From Aliirhizobium wenxiniae (GTDB lineage: Bacteria > Pseudomonadota > Alphaproteobacteria > Rhizobiales > Rhizobiaceae), in assembly GCF_014201355.1 (NCBI RefSeq), contig NZ_JACHEG010000001.1, positions 1,116,001 to 1,180,000 of the forward strand: a DNA stretch of 64,000 nt. Direction: 5' to 3'. Positions within the stretch are counted from its first letter, which is position 1. Each line of letters opens with the position of its first letter. Below are positions 15,678 to 25,151 of this stretch, piece after piece. The translations under genes and the position numbers were made by a program. The notes under the pieces were generated by a model, which did not search any database, was not told the DNA's origin, and was given only the letters and a program-made list of their open reading frames with translations.

Positions 15678-16976
15678 TTAATCTTCAAACGGGTCGGTCA
15701 CAAGTATCGTGTCGTCGCGCTCCGGGCTTGTGGACAACAGTGCAACCGGGGCACCGATAAGCTCTTCGACCTGGCGCACATACTTGATCGCCTGGGCAGG
15801 AAGTTCGGCCCAGGTGCGCGCACCAACCGTCGATTCCTTCCAGCCTTCGAGCGTGATGTAGATCGGCTCGACACGCGCCTGAGCGGCCTGCGAAGCCGGC
15901 AGATAATCGATTTTCTGGCCGTCAAGCATATAGCCGACGCAGATCTTCAGCTCTTCGAGACCATCGAGAACGTCGAGCTTGGTCAGCGCGATGCCGGTGA
16001 TGCCGTTAGTCGCAACCGACTGGCGCACAAGAGCAGCATCGAACCAGCCGCAACGGCGCTTGCGGCCCGTCACGGTGCCAAATTCATGACCTTTTTCCCC
16101 AAGAAACTGTCCGATTTCGTCGGTCAGTTCCGTCGGGAACGGGCCTTCGCCGACGCGCGTCGTGTAAGCCTTGGTGATGCCGAGGATGTAACCGAGCGAA
16201 CCCGGCCCCATGCCCGAACCGGCAGCAGCCTGGCCGGCGACGGTGTTCGACGAGGTGACGAACGGATAGGTGCCGTGGTCGATATCGAGCAGCGAGCCCT
16301 GTGCGCCCTCGAACAGGATGCGTGACCCCTTGCGCCGCTCCTTGTCCAACAACTGCCAGACGCTGTCCATGAACGGCAGCACGGTATCGGCGATGGAGGT
16401 CAACTCCTCCATGATTTCCTTGTGCTCGACTTCCGGAGCACCGAAACCGCGACGAAGAGCATTGTGATGGGTGAGGATACGCTCGACCTTGGCTTCCAGC
16501 GCATCGCGGTCGGCCAGATCCATGACTCGGATGGCGCGGCGGCCGACCTTGTCTTCGTAGGCCGGGCCGATGCCACGGCGGGTCGTGCCGATCTTCGTGC
16601 CGCTGTTGGAGGCGGCGTCTTCACGCATGCCGTCAAGCTCGCGATGGAGCGACAGGATCAGCGTGGCATTTTCAGCGATTCGCAGGTTTTCGGGGGTTAC
16701 CGTCACGCCCTGGGCAGCAAGCCGGCCCATTTCGGCAATCAGCGCATGCGGATCGACGACGACGCCGTTGCCGATGACGGCCATCTTGCCCGGACGAACA
16801 ACGCCGGAAGGCAGAAGCGAAAGCTTGTAGCTTACGCCATCGATGACGAGAGTATGGCCGGCATTATGGCCGCCCTGGTAACGCACAACGATGTCGGCGC
16901 GCTCCGAGAGCCAGTCGACAATCTTGCCCTTGCCCTCATCACCCCATTGCGAACCCACTACGACACAGTTCGTCAT
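15678..16976 (-). CDS. purA: Adenylosuccinate synthetase
   Basis: A 432-residue enzyme, the usual bacterial length. It catalyses the GTP-dependent step from IMP and aspartate to adenylosuccinate in AMP synthesis. Visible signatures are the N-terminal [13 protein letters not shown] loop, GHNAGHT with the catalytic histidine, the IMP-binding [14 protein letters not shown] and [10 protein letters not shown] near the C-terminus. It is divergent from the DMT transporter gene. The large membrane protein gene follows directly downstream. Confidence 0.96.
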   Translation of the reverse strand: MTNCVVVGSQWGDEGKGKIVDWLSERADIVVRYQGGHNAGHTLVIDGVSYKLSLLPSGVVRPGKMAVIGNGVVVDPHALIAEMGRLAAQGVTVTPENLRIAENATLILSLHRELDGMREDAASNSGTKIGTTRRGIGPAYEDKVGRRAIRVMDLADRDALEAKVERILTHHNALRRGFGAPEVEHKEIMEELTSIADTVLPFMDSVWQLLDKERRKGSRILFEGAQGSLLDIDHGTYPFVTSSNTVAGQAAAGSGMGPGSLGYILGITKAYTTRVGEGPFPTELTDEIGQFLGEKGHEFGTVTGRKRRCGWFDAALVRQSVATNGITGIALTKLDVLDGLEELKICVGYMLDGQKIDYLPASQAAQARVEPIYITLEGWKESTVGARTWAELPAQAIKYVRQVEELIGAPVALLSTSPERDDTILVTDPFED

Positions 16977-17249
16977 ATCTGCTTCCTGCCCTTTGGACGA
17001 AACCCGCCCGCCGATGCCGGTCTGTGACCTCTATCGGCGGCGAGCCTTACACAAGTTCTTTTTCTCGAAGCCGGTCGGTCATGGCCAACGGCTCCACAAA
17101 CGCGCGCATCTATAATGCCTTGGCGTGAGGAAAGCGACCTGTTTGTGACTGCGACAAGGTTTTTGCGTGACAAAGGCCAAAACCGCACGCTATTTGCCAA
17201 ACAACAAGAGCATACTGGCGTCGGCAGGGCGGCGTGTCTAGGAGGCAAC

Positions 17250-18137
17250 GTGCATCGCCAGGCCTATCTGTTTCTCGTCATCGCAACACTGTGTTGGGGC
17301 GGCAATGCCGTCGCAGGCAAGCTTGCGATCGGCCATATCAGCCCGATGATGTTGACATTCTGGCGCTGGTTCTTTGCAGTCGTCATCATCTTCGCGATCT
17401 CGCTGAAGGATTTGCGCCGGGACTGGCCGGTGATCCGCGGAAATATTCCCGTTCTCGGCTTCCTCGGCATCGTGGGCTACGTGGTCTTCAACGCTGTGCT
17501 CTACACAGCCGTGACCTATACAAGTGCGATCAACGTCACAGTCGAGCAGACGCTGATTCCCGTCCTCATCTTCATCCTGAATTTCGCATTGTTCAGAACG
17601 AAAGTGTCGTGGCTCCAGATCGTCGGCTTCAGCCTGACTGCAATCGGAAGCCTGCTGACCGCGGCTCACGGGGATTTCGCCACGCTCGTCACCCTGACCG
17701 TCAATTTCGGTGACGCGATCATGATCATAGCGATCGCCGCTTACGCCTTTTACACGATCGCGCTCAGATGGCGCCCGCCGATCAGCTGGAAAAGCCTGAT
17801 GGCGGTGCCGGCGCTGTTTGCGTTTGTCTTCAGCATTCCGCTTGCAGGCTGGGAATATTCGAGTGGCGGCATGATCTGGCCGGATATGACGGGCTGGATG
17901 GTGGCGCTCTACACGGCCGTATTTGCCTCACTCGTGGCTCAGGTCCTCTATATCAGAGGCGTGACGGATATTGGCGCCAACCGCGCCGGGCTGTTCATCA
18001 ATCTCGTGCCCGTCTTCGGTACGCTTCTGTCGGTCATGCTTCTCGGCGAGCAGTTACAGCTGTTCCACGTCATTGCGCTGGTCTTGGCGCTTGGCGGCAT
18101 AGCCATAGCCGAACGCGGAAAGCCGGCCCTCATCTGA
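17250..18137 (+). CDS. DMT-superfamily (EamA) transporter
   Basis: A 295-residue inner-membrane protein with about ten hydrophobic helices in two EamA repeats: the first begins YLFLVIATLCWGGNAVAGKLA, the second around ISWKSLMAVPALFAFVF, with the typical FINLVPVFGTLLSVMLLGE near the end. The family exports amino acids, nucleosides or other metabolites; the substrate is unknown. The start is GTG at 17250, with GGAGG six bases upstream; the frame is open further upstream to 17115 but without a ribosome site. Confidence 0.87.
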   Translation: MHRQAYLFLVIATLCWGGNAVAGKLAIGHISPMMLTFWRWFFAVVIIFAISLKDLRRDWPVIRGNIPVLGFLGIVGYVVFNAVLYTAVTYTSAINVTVEQTLIPVLIFILNFALFRTKVSWLQIVGFSLTAIGSLLTAAHGDFATLVTLTVNFGDAIMIIAIAAYAFYTIALRWRPPISWKSLMAVPALFAFVFSIPLAGWEYSSGGMIWPDMTGWMVALYTAVFASLVAQVLYIRGVTDIGANRAGLFINLVPVFGTLLSVMLLGEQLQLFHVIALVLALGGIAIAERGKPALI

Positions 18138-18207
18138 GGTCCGGCAAATGTCGAAATGGAGACAGACGCAACACCGGCCGGCGATCAGCGCCAACCATCC
18201 GCAAGTA

Positions 18208-18438
18208 CTAGATATCGATGCACTCGAAGCAGTCCTGAACGGCTATCGGCCTGGCTTCATCTGCGCCAAACATATCGAAATAGACATCCACGTCGGTAAT
18301 CGCATGGTCAACTTCGGCCTGTTTGACGACAACGGAGGCAAGTTCGCGTGCAAAGCCGCCTGGGCCAGCAGCACTGGCTTCCTTGCCGTAAATGAGCGCG
18401 GTGAGAACGGCCGCCGAAATAATGAGCTTCCTGATCAT
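18208..18438 (-). CDS. Small exported protein, unknown
   Basis: A 76-residue product with a clear signal peptide (MIRKLIISAAVLTALIYGKEASA, cleavage after ASA) and a short mature part of about 53 residues ending ECIDI with one internal cysteine pair (DCFEC). An AGGG lies about nine bases before the ATG. No family is recognised. Confidence 0.6.
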   Translation of the reverse strand: MIRKLIISAAVLTALIYGKEASAAGPGGFARELASVVVKQAEVDHAITDVDVYFDMFGADEARPIAVQDCFECIDI

Positions 18439-18621
18439 TGCCTGAACCCTGTTTTACGGACGGCTCTCCGGCCGTCGCGTTTCGTTCTGGCACGACAATA
18501 GGCCGCACAACTTTTCGGCGGACTTAAATGGAAAGATGCAATTTTACTGAAATCGATCTTTTTCTCGCCTTGGCACAGAACGAACATTCCGTGGACGCAA
18601 AAACAGGATCAGGCGGACAGG

Positions 18622-19947
18622 CTATTCGCCCGCTTCCCGCGCCTCGGTGCGACGCTGGCGCCAGCTCAGCTTGCGTCCGCCATCGTCGGCATGGCTGTTG
18701 CGGATGCGCCGGACAAGCAGCCATATTGCCAGTACGACGAACGGTACCGCTACGGCGGTCAAGGTTTCCGGCGCCACCCCTATCCCGACATAGTGCCCGA
18801 GCTTGGCGAGATAACCGACCAGACCGATCACGTAATACGAGATCGCGGCGACAGACAGCCCCTCGACCGTCTGCTGCAGGCGCAACTGAAGATGCGCGCG
18901 CTTGTCCATTGATGCCAGGATCTCGGCATTGAACTTCTGTAGATCCACATCGATCCAGCTGCGCAGCAGCGCCGTCGCTCGGGTCAATTTGCGCGAGAGG
19001 TTCACCTGGCGCTCTTCCACCGACTGGCAGGTACGCATGGCCGGCGCCAGACGCCGGTGCAGAAAGGCACCCAGCGTCTCGTTTCCGGGCAAAGCCTTTT
19101 CCGCCAGCATTCCCACACGGTCGAGAACAATGTCGTTATAGGCGCGGCTGGCGCCAAACCGGTAAAGGCTGAGCGCCGCATTCGCTTCCAGTTCGGCTGC
19201 AAGCGTCGTGATTTCAGACAGCATCTCATCCGCCTCATCGCGGGCATGCTGCTTCATGCGTTGGGTAATCGCGGTAAATCGCGCCTCGATCTGCCGGATT
19301 TCGGGCGACAGGCTCTGCGCCAGCGGCAACCCCATCATGGCCAGCGTGCGATAGGTCTCGATATCGAGAATTCGCTGGGCGAGCATGCCGCGTGCAGCAT
19401 CGGTCATGCCGTGATCCAGGACCAGGAATTTCGTCAACCCGTCGCCGTCCTGGCGGAAATCGGTAATCAGCACCGCCTGATTGTCGGCGACCATGCTTTG
19501 ACAGAGACTGGTTGGATCGAAACGGGCCGTGACATCGGACATGTCCTCGCTCGCAGGCCGTATCTCGATACGGACGCCTGAAATGAACGGGCCAGGCGCA
19601 GCGAAGCTTGCGCCGAATGGATTGACCGGGATGTCCGCACCGAATGCGGCAGGCGCGGGCGTATCCCAGAAATAGGTCGAGAATTCGGTGTGCCGTTCCC
19701 AGCGTAATGTGCCGCTACCCCAGGTCATCGTGTGATGGCTTGTGTCGGGAGACGGCGCCGGCACTCCCTGCCCCAGGGAAAGCGCGGCAAGGATCGAATG
19801 ATCGGCGGCGAAATTTGCTTCGGTCAGGAATGCGAGCTGGAAAATGACCCGCGGCAGCGGCAGCAGCGTATATGGCCGCGAGTGTATTTCGCCAAGCGCA
19901 CGCGCTCTGACATCAGCGACCGGAAACGAAAAGCTGCGCTTCGACAT
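18622..19947 (-). CDS. DUF3422 family membrane protein
   Basis: A 441-residue protein matching the DUF3422 family: conserved start LGEIHSRPYTLLPLPRVIFQLAFL, then a mixed domain with WERHTEFSTYFWD, a central helical part with RLAPAMRTCQSVEERQVNLSRKLTRATALLR, and two C-terminal transmembrane helices (about 375-395 and 405-425) before a basic tail. The function is unknown; the topology suggests a cytoplasmic body anchored in the inner membrane at its C-terminus. Divergent from the transglycosylase gene. Confidence 0.87.
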   Translation of the reverse strand: MSKRSFSFPVADVRARALGEIHSRPYTLLPLPRVIFQLAFLTEANFAADHSILAALSLGQGVPAPSPDTSHHTMTWGSGTLRWERHTEFSTYFWDTPAPAAFGADIPVNPFGASFAAPGPFISGVRIEIRPASEDMSDVTARFDPTSLCQSMVADNQAVLITDFRQDGDGLTKFLVLDHGMTDAARGMLAQRILDIETYRTLAMMGLPLAQSLSPEIRQIEARFTAITQRMKQHARDEADEMLSEITTLAAELEANAALSLYRFGASRAYNDIVLDRVGMLAEKALPGNETLGAFLHRRLAPAMRTCQSVEERQVNLSRKLTRATALLRSWIDVDLQKFNAEILASMDKRAHLQLRLQQTVEGLSVAAISYYVIGLVGYLAKLGHYVGIGVAPETLTAVAVPFVVLAIWLLVRRIRNSHADDGGRKLSWRQRRTEAREAGE

Positions 19948-20143
19948 TCATGGTTCCCCAACAGGGCCAAAACGGCCCGTCTTCACGCTTGACTATTATC
20001 AAATGCCCGTGAGCGCACGACGCGGCGCTTTGCCGCAGAAAACGCCCATCCCCAGCGCTTTGCAAGATGGCTGACTGTCGGCGCACCTGTGGAATGACCG
20101 ATCCTTAAACTTTTCATTAAATCTTAAGAGTCATCTATCGGGC

Positions 20144-20731
20144 ATGACCCGTGTTTCTGCGATGCGTATTGCGTTTTTCATCGCGCTCCTCACTCTCGCC
20201 GGCTGCGCCAGCGCACCCAGCAGGATTAGCAACGCCTGCGCGATTTTCGAGCAGCGCGACGGTTTCTTCAACAATTGGGAGCGGCAGGCCCGTGCAGCGG
20301 AGCGCGAATACGGCGTGCCCGTACCGATCCTGATGGCGACTATCTACGTCGAATCAAGCTTCCAGGCCAATGCCCGTCCACCCCGCAAATGGTTCCTAGG
20401 CTTCATTCCCGGCAAGCGGGCATCATCGGCCTATGGTTACGCGCAGGCCCTCGACGGCACCTGGGCCACCTATCAGCGTGCCACCGGCCGCTGGGCAGCT
20501 CGCCGCAATGACTTCGGCGATGCGATCCGTTTCGTTGCCTGGTATCATAACCAGACGGCGGCACGGAACGGTGTTGCCCGAAACGACGCTTACAATCTTT
20601 ATCTCGCCTACTACGCCGGACATGCGGGATATGACCGCGGCAATTTCAGCGGCAGCCTGAGGCAAACCGCACAAAAATCGGCCGGAATGGCAGCACGTTA
20701 CGCAGCGCAGTTGAAAGGTTGCGGGTACTAA
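20144..20731 (+). CDS. Lytic transglycosylase-like lipoprotein
   Basis: A 195-residue protein with a lipobox (TLAGC, C21) after a short hydrophobic signal, so it is probably anchored in the outer membrane. The mature part has an SLT/lysozyme-like fold: catalytic glutamate E70 in IYVESSF, then AYGYAQALDGTWATYQ and NLYLAYYAGHAGY. It should cleave peptidoglycan glycan strands. The start may instead be the ATG at 20162, which gives a shorter signal. The upstream DNA has several TTAA words but no exact CtrA spacing. Confidence 0.85.
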   Translation: MTRVSAMRIAFFIALLTLAGCASAPSRISNACAIFEQRDGFFNNWERQARAAEREYGVPVPILMATIYVESSFQANARPPRKWFLGFIPGKRASSAYGYAQALDGTWATYQRATGRWAARRNDFGDAIRFVAWYHNQTAARNGVARNDAYNLYLAYYAGHAGYDRGNFSGSLRQTAQKSAGMAARYAAQLKGCGY

Positions 20732-20840
20732 GCCTCAAGGCGAGCCAACCGGCTTGCGGATCTTTCGATCACAGGCGGCGCATCCTGGAGAAAAAGCAGC
20801 CGCTCTTTCTTCCACCTACCTCGATCAAACCCGAAGATAC

Positions 20841-22757
20841 TCAGGACCGAGTGTTATCGGAATGGACGATGCGCAGCCGGCTGGGTTCCCAGATCCGGAC
20901 ACCATCCCGGCCATCACGCTTTGCCGTGTAAAGCGCCTCGTCAGCGCGAGCAATGAGGCGTACTGCATCCGTCAGCCCCGAACCCGGCTCAAGCGTGGCA
21001 ACACCGATGCTGACAGTCACGATACCCTTATCGCTTCCCGTATGGGGAATGTGCAGTCCCCTCAATCGCTCGCAGAATTCCTCCGCAATCGTCAGAGCCG
21101 CCGTTTCATCGACATCCGGCAGAACCAGTGCGAGTTCCTCTCCACCATAACGGGCGGCCCGGTCACCGGTCCGGCGGGCTGCGGCTCTCAGGCAATCGGC
21201 GACTGTCTTGAGGCAGGAATCGCCCGCTCCATGGCCATAGGTATCGTTGAAGCGCTTGAAGTAATCGACGTCGATCATCAAAAGCGCGAGTGATCCTTCG
21301 CCACGCGCAACCCGATCGAGTTCCTCGGCCATCACCGCATCGAATGCGCGGCGGTTCAAAAGCCCGGTCAGACTATCAGTCTCGGCAAGCACGGAAAGCC
21401 TGTCATTCAGGTTCTGCAGTTCCAGTTCATGCTGTTTGGCCGCAGTAATGTCGGAGCAGATGACGAAACAGGCCCCTTCCGGCGTCGGGCGCGTGCGTGA
21501 TTCGATCCAGCGCCCGTCGGCAAGCGGAAATTCAACAGTGCCGCCCTGTTTCAACCGCCCAAGCGCAACATCCACCCACTGCGCGACCTGCTCCTGTGGT
21601 ATCCCGACGAGTTCGCCGCGAGCAATCGAAGCATAAAGAATGGCGGCGGCCGGCGTGCCGGGAACGCGCAGATCGGCGGTAACGGAAAACATTGCCCGGT
21701 AGCGCTCATTGCAGAAGACGAGCGTGAGATCCTTGTCGAACATCACGAGACCGTCGGAAATGCTGGACAGAGCTTCGGCAGCACGCCTGTCGCTCTGCGT
21801 AAGGGCTGCCTCAAGCAGCTTCTTGTCGGTCGTATCGCGGCTATGGGTGATGAGCCCGATGATATTACCGTCAATGTCGGTGAACGGGGCCTTGAGCGTG
21901 GAAAGATAAGACCGGCTGCCATCCATTCGGGCAAGTGTCTGCTCTTCGACGATCGCGGTTCCAGCCTTCCACGCCTTTTCCTCGTCAACACGAAAAGCCG
22001 CGGCCACCTCCTGGCAGAAGAAATCGAAGTCGGTCTTTCCGATCAGCGCATCGGCATTCTCCGCCTGCATCAGGGTGGCGGTGGCCGGGTTCGCCATGAT
22101 GAACCGGCCTTCACGATCCTTCACGTTCAGCGCCTCCGGCAGGCTGTTGATGACATGGCGATACATGTGGTTTCGCGCCTCCGTCTCCCGCCGCCTGATC
22201 TCGTTGGCAAGCGCAACACAAGCCATCAAGGTCGCCACGAAAACGAGCGTCATGTAAGGCAACCGAATCTGAGGGCCGGTATCGATATCCTGATAAAGGG
22301 CGTAGACAAACCCCGGCGCCATCGCGCCAATCGCCATCACCAGTGAAAACAGCACGCTCGCCTTGAGAGACGGCGCATCGTTCGTCTTCAAACGCCAACC
22401 GACAAGCCCGACAGCGCAGGCGAATGCTATTCCGACCAGTCCGATCGTAGCCCCTGCTCCACCAAGATAAACGCGGAAAGCTGCCGCTATGATCGTGGTC
22501 ACGATACCCGCAAGAGGCCCGCCGATGAACGCAGAGGTCCCGATCATCGTCATCCTCAGATCGATGAAGAAACCTGAGCCAAGCTGGAACGGGATCAACA
22601 TCAGGCTGATCGCCCCAAGGCCGAACAGGCTACCGAAAGCCCATCCCCGAATGGATTCTTTCTGGCCGAAAACCGGCAGGCGAATATTGGACCAGAGCGA
22701 TATGACCAGCGCCACCACCGCCATATTCGCGAGCAATCCAACCCAGAGACTGTTCAA
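20841..22757 (-). CDS. Membrane diguanylate cyclase with 5TM sensor, PAS and GGDEF domains
   Basis: About 638 residues. The N-terminal 5TM-LYT-like membrane sensor (five or six helices, about residues 1-190) is followed by two PAS domains (around INSLPEALNVKDREGRFIMAN and LSSISDGLVMFDKDLTLVFCN) and a C-terminal GGDEF domain with LTGLLNRRAFD and the active-site motif GGEEL (RYGGEELALVL). The intact motif predicts c-di-GMP synthesis. A TTG start at 22757 with GAGGA eight bases upstream gives the membrane domain a normal N-terminus (NSLWVGLLANMAVV); the frame is open to 22823. Confidence 0.88.
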   Translation of the reverse strand: MNSLWVGLLANMAVVALVISLWSNIRLPVFGQKESIRGWAFGSLFGLGAISLMLIPFQLGSGFFIDLRMTMIGTSAFIGGPLAGIVTTIIAAAFRVYLGGAGATIGLVGIAFACAVGLVGWRLKTNDAPSLKASVLFSLVMAIGAMAPGFVYALYQDIDTGPQIRLPYMTLVFVATLMACVALANEIRRRETEARNHMYRHVINSLPEALNVKDREGRFIMANPATATLMQAENADALIGKTDFDFFCQEVAAAFRVDEEKAWKAGTAIVEEQTLARMDGSRSYLSTLKAPFTDIDGNIIGLITHSRDTTDKKLLEAALTQSDRRAAEALSSISDGLVMFDKDLTLVFCNERYRAMFSVTADLRVPGTPAAAILYASIARGELVGIPQEQVAQWVDVALGRLKQGGTVEFPLADGRWIESRTRPTPEGACFVICSDITAAKQHELELQNLNDRLSVLAETDSLTGLLNRRAFDAVMAEELDRVARGEGSLALLMIDVDYFKRFNDTYGHGAGDSCLKTVADCLRAAARRTGDRAARYGGEELALVLPDVDETAALTIAEEFCERLRGLHIPHTGSDKGIVTVSIGVATLEPGSGLTDAVRLIARADEALYTAKRDGRDGVRIWEPSRLRIVHSDNTRS

Positions 22758-22963
22758 ATCTTCAATCCTCGCACCAGCATCATGCTGGCCTCTATCCGAC
22801 CTATTGTACGGTTTCACACACAAGGTTGGATTAGCGGAGATCGGCGCCGGAGGGAAAAGCTTTAGGATGAGTTAACAGAATCTTGCTCGGTTTTATCGGC
22901 CGGGCTGCCACGCCCGGCAAGAATATCACCACTAGCGGCAAAGCCACCCTCGGAGACTACCCG

Positions 22964-24388
22964 TCAATTGCCGTAACCGACGACGCTCTTGATCTCGAGG
23001 AAGTCGTGAATACCCCAGTCGGCATATTCGCGCCCGTTACCGGACTGCTTGTAGCCGCCGAAGGAAGAAAAGAGATCCCAGTCCGGATAATTGAGATAAA
23101 CCGACCCGGCCCTCAGATAAGGCGCGATCTTCCTCGCATGTTCCGGCTCGCCCTGCACATAGGCGGCAAGCCCGTAAGGTGTGTCGTTGGCGATCTCGAT
23201 TGCCTCTTCCTCGCTGTCATAAGGCAGGATCGACAGAACCGGGCCGAAAATCTCTTCCCGCGCGATCGTCATTTTATTGTTGACGTTACCGAACACGGTC
23301 GGGCGAATATAATAGCCACGGTTCAGGTTCTCCGGTCGCCCCGGACCGCCGATGACCAGCGTAGCGCCTTCCGAAATACCTGCCTCGATCAGCCGCTGGA
23401 TCTTGTCGAACTGCACCTTGCTGACAACCGGACCAAGATCAGTTCCCTCAGCTTGAGGATCGCCGGTGACCAGCTTCTCGGCAGCCTCCCTGGCAACGTT
23501 GAGCGCTTCGTCATGCCAGGCGCGCGGCACCAGCATGCGCGTGGGCGCATCGCAGGACTGGCCGGAATTGCCGAAGCAGCCGGTTACCCCATCGGCCACC
23601 GCCTGTTTGAGATCTGCATCAGGCAGAATGATGTTTGCGGACTTGCCGCCGAGTTCTTGCGCCACGCGCTTCACCGTATCGGCCGCGGTCTTCGCCACGA
23701 TAATTCCGGCACGCGTCGAGCCGGTGAATGATACCATGTCGACGTCCGGATGCCCCGCCATTACCTGTCCCACATCGGGGCCGGTGCCGTTGACCATGTT
23801 GAACACACCCTTGGGCACGCCTGCAGCCTCCATCACTTCGGCGAAGATGACGCCGGAGATCGGTGCGATCTCGGAGGGTTTCAGCACCATAGTACAACCG
23901 GTCGCGATCGCCGGGCCCACCTTGCAGGTGATCTGGTTGAGCGGCCAGTTCCACGGAGTGATCAGCGCCACGACGCCGATCGGCTCCTTGACGATCCGGG
24001 TCGTGCCGCGATCCTCGGTGAACTTGTAGGTTTCAAGCGCCGTGATCGTCGCACTCAGATGCCCATGGCCGGCTGCGACCTGTGAATCACGCGCAAAGGC
24101 GATCGGGGCGCCCATTTCACGACTGACAGCCTGCGCGATGTCCTCGGCACGCTTCTCGTATTCCCAGAGGATCCGTTTCAGAAGTGCAAGGCGCTCCGCC
24201 TGCGTCCATCTGGAAAAGGCTGGAAACGCAGCTTTGGCAGCAGCGACGGCCTTGTCGACATCGGCCTTGGAGCCGAGTGCGATCTGCGTGAATGGCTCTT
24301 CCGTCGACGGATCGATGACGTCGAGGGCAACCGGCACAACCGGCTCCACCCATTCGCCATTGATGAAGAATTTCAGGTGATTGCTCAT
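22964..24388 (-). CDS. NAD(P)-dependent aldehyde dehydrogenase
   Basis: A 474-residue ALDH-superfamily enzyme. Catalytic cysteine lies in GNSGQSCDAPTRM and the general-base glutamate in VAQELGGKSA; the cofactor loop is FTGSTRAG. It oxidises aldehydes to acids; the substrate is unknown. The ATG at 24388 is preceded by GGAGGAATTC. It is third in a same-direction run after a ring-cleaving dioxygenase-like gene and an alpha/beta hydrolase gene (gaps 54 and 88 bases), which suggests detoxification of quinones, aromatics or aldehydes. Confidence 0.88.
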   Translation of the reverse strand: MSNHLKFFINGEWVEPVVPVALDVIDPSTEEPFTQIALGSKADVDKAVAAAKAAFPAFSRWTQAERLALLKRILWEYEKRAEDIAQAVSREMGAPIAFARDSQVAAGHGHLSATITALETYKFTEDRGTTRIVKEPIGVVALITPWNWPLNQITCKVGPAIATGCTMVLKPSEIAPISGVIFAEVMEAAGVPKGVFNMVNGTGPDVGQVMAGHPDVDMVSFTGSTRAGIIVAKTAADTVKRVAQELGGKSANIILPDADLKQAVADGVTGCFGNSGQSCDAPTRMLVPRAWHDEALNVAREAAEKLVTGDPQAEGTDLGPVVSKVQFDKIQRLIEAGISEGATLVIGGPGRPENLNRGYYIRPTVFGNVNNKMTIAREEIFGPVLSILPYDSEEEAIEIANDTPYGLAAYVQGEPEHARKIAPYLRAGSVYLNYPDWDLFSSFGGYKQSGNGREYADWGIHDFLEIKSVVGYGN

Positions 24389-24476
24389 GAATTCCTCCGG
24401 GCTTGCGCGTTTTGATGACGGCACTATCGGCCAACATCATGCGCTTCCGCAAGCCCGGAGAGCAGACTTTGAAAGA

Positions 24477-25097
24477 TCAGGCCTGTCCGCCATAGGGAGC
24501 GAGGAATGTCTTGATAGCCTCGATCTCATTCGGCCGGATTTCATGGCCACCCGTATGCCATTCCAGCGTCACCGCATTGCCCTGCCGCTTGAAATAATCG
24601 GCAAGCTCCAGCGTCATCGGCACGGGGCAGATAGGATCACGCTCACCGGCCGTAATCAGAACATGCGCCTTTTCGGCCACTTTACGCTCGGCCGGCTGGA
24701 ACGGGATCAGCGGATGCATCAGCACGCCGGCTTCGATGAGGCCGGGTTTCTCGATCATGATATTCGCGAGAATGTTCGCCCCGTTGGAAAAGCCGAGGCC
24801 AAGCACGGTCGAAGACTCGTAACGTTCGCGATTGGCTGCAATGAATTCACCCATCCGCTCGGTGGCACGCGCAAGGTCGTCGCAATCGTAAACACCCTCA
24901 GCCTTGCGGCGGAAGAAACGTGCGGCACCATGCTCGGAAACATCGCCGCGTGGCGAGACAACTGTTGCGCCAGGCAGCAGGCGGCTGCCAAAATCGAAGA
25001 ACTGGTTTTCATCGCCGCCCGTGCCATGAAAGACGAACAGGATCGGCGATCCGGGTGCACCGGGGCGCACCCGGTGCAGATAACTGTCGTAACTCAT
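24477..25097 (-). CDS. Alpha/beta hydrolase, carboxylesterase/phospholipase type (MhqD/YpfH-like)
   Basis: A 206-residue serine hydrolase. Visible features are the oxyanion region FVFHGTGGDE, nucleophile S104 in GLGFSNGAN, an acid in TAGERDPICP and histidine in WHTGGHEI. It resembles the MhqD hydrolase that is paired with the MhqO dioxygenase in hydroquinone resistance, and here it also follows directly after an MhqO-like gene. The substrate is not proven. Confidence 0.83.
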   Translation of the reverse strand: MSYDSYLHRVRPGAPGSPILFVFHGTGGDENQFFDFGSRLLPGATVVSPRGDVSEHGAARFFRRKAEGVYDCDDLARATERMGEFIAANRERYESSTVLGLGFSNGANILANIMIEKPGLIEAGVLMHPLIPFQPAERKVAEKAHVLITAGERDPICPVPMTLELADYFKRQGNAVTLEWHTGGHEIRPNEIEAIKTFLAPYGGQA

Positions 25098-25151
25098 TGA
25101 AATCTCCTGAATGAATGTGGCAGGACGAAAACGCCCTGCCCTGAAATCACC

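Noticed and set aside
20105..20130. TTAA words upstream of the transglycosylase gene as a CtrA site
   Set aside because: Spacing between TTAA cores is 8 or 3 bases, not 7; no full site.
22899..22918. GCCGGGC/GCCCGGC hairpin as the terminator of the aldehyde dehydrogenase gene
   Set aside because: No T-run on the minus strand and 45 bases past the stop; the hairpin could be chance in GC-rich DNA.
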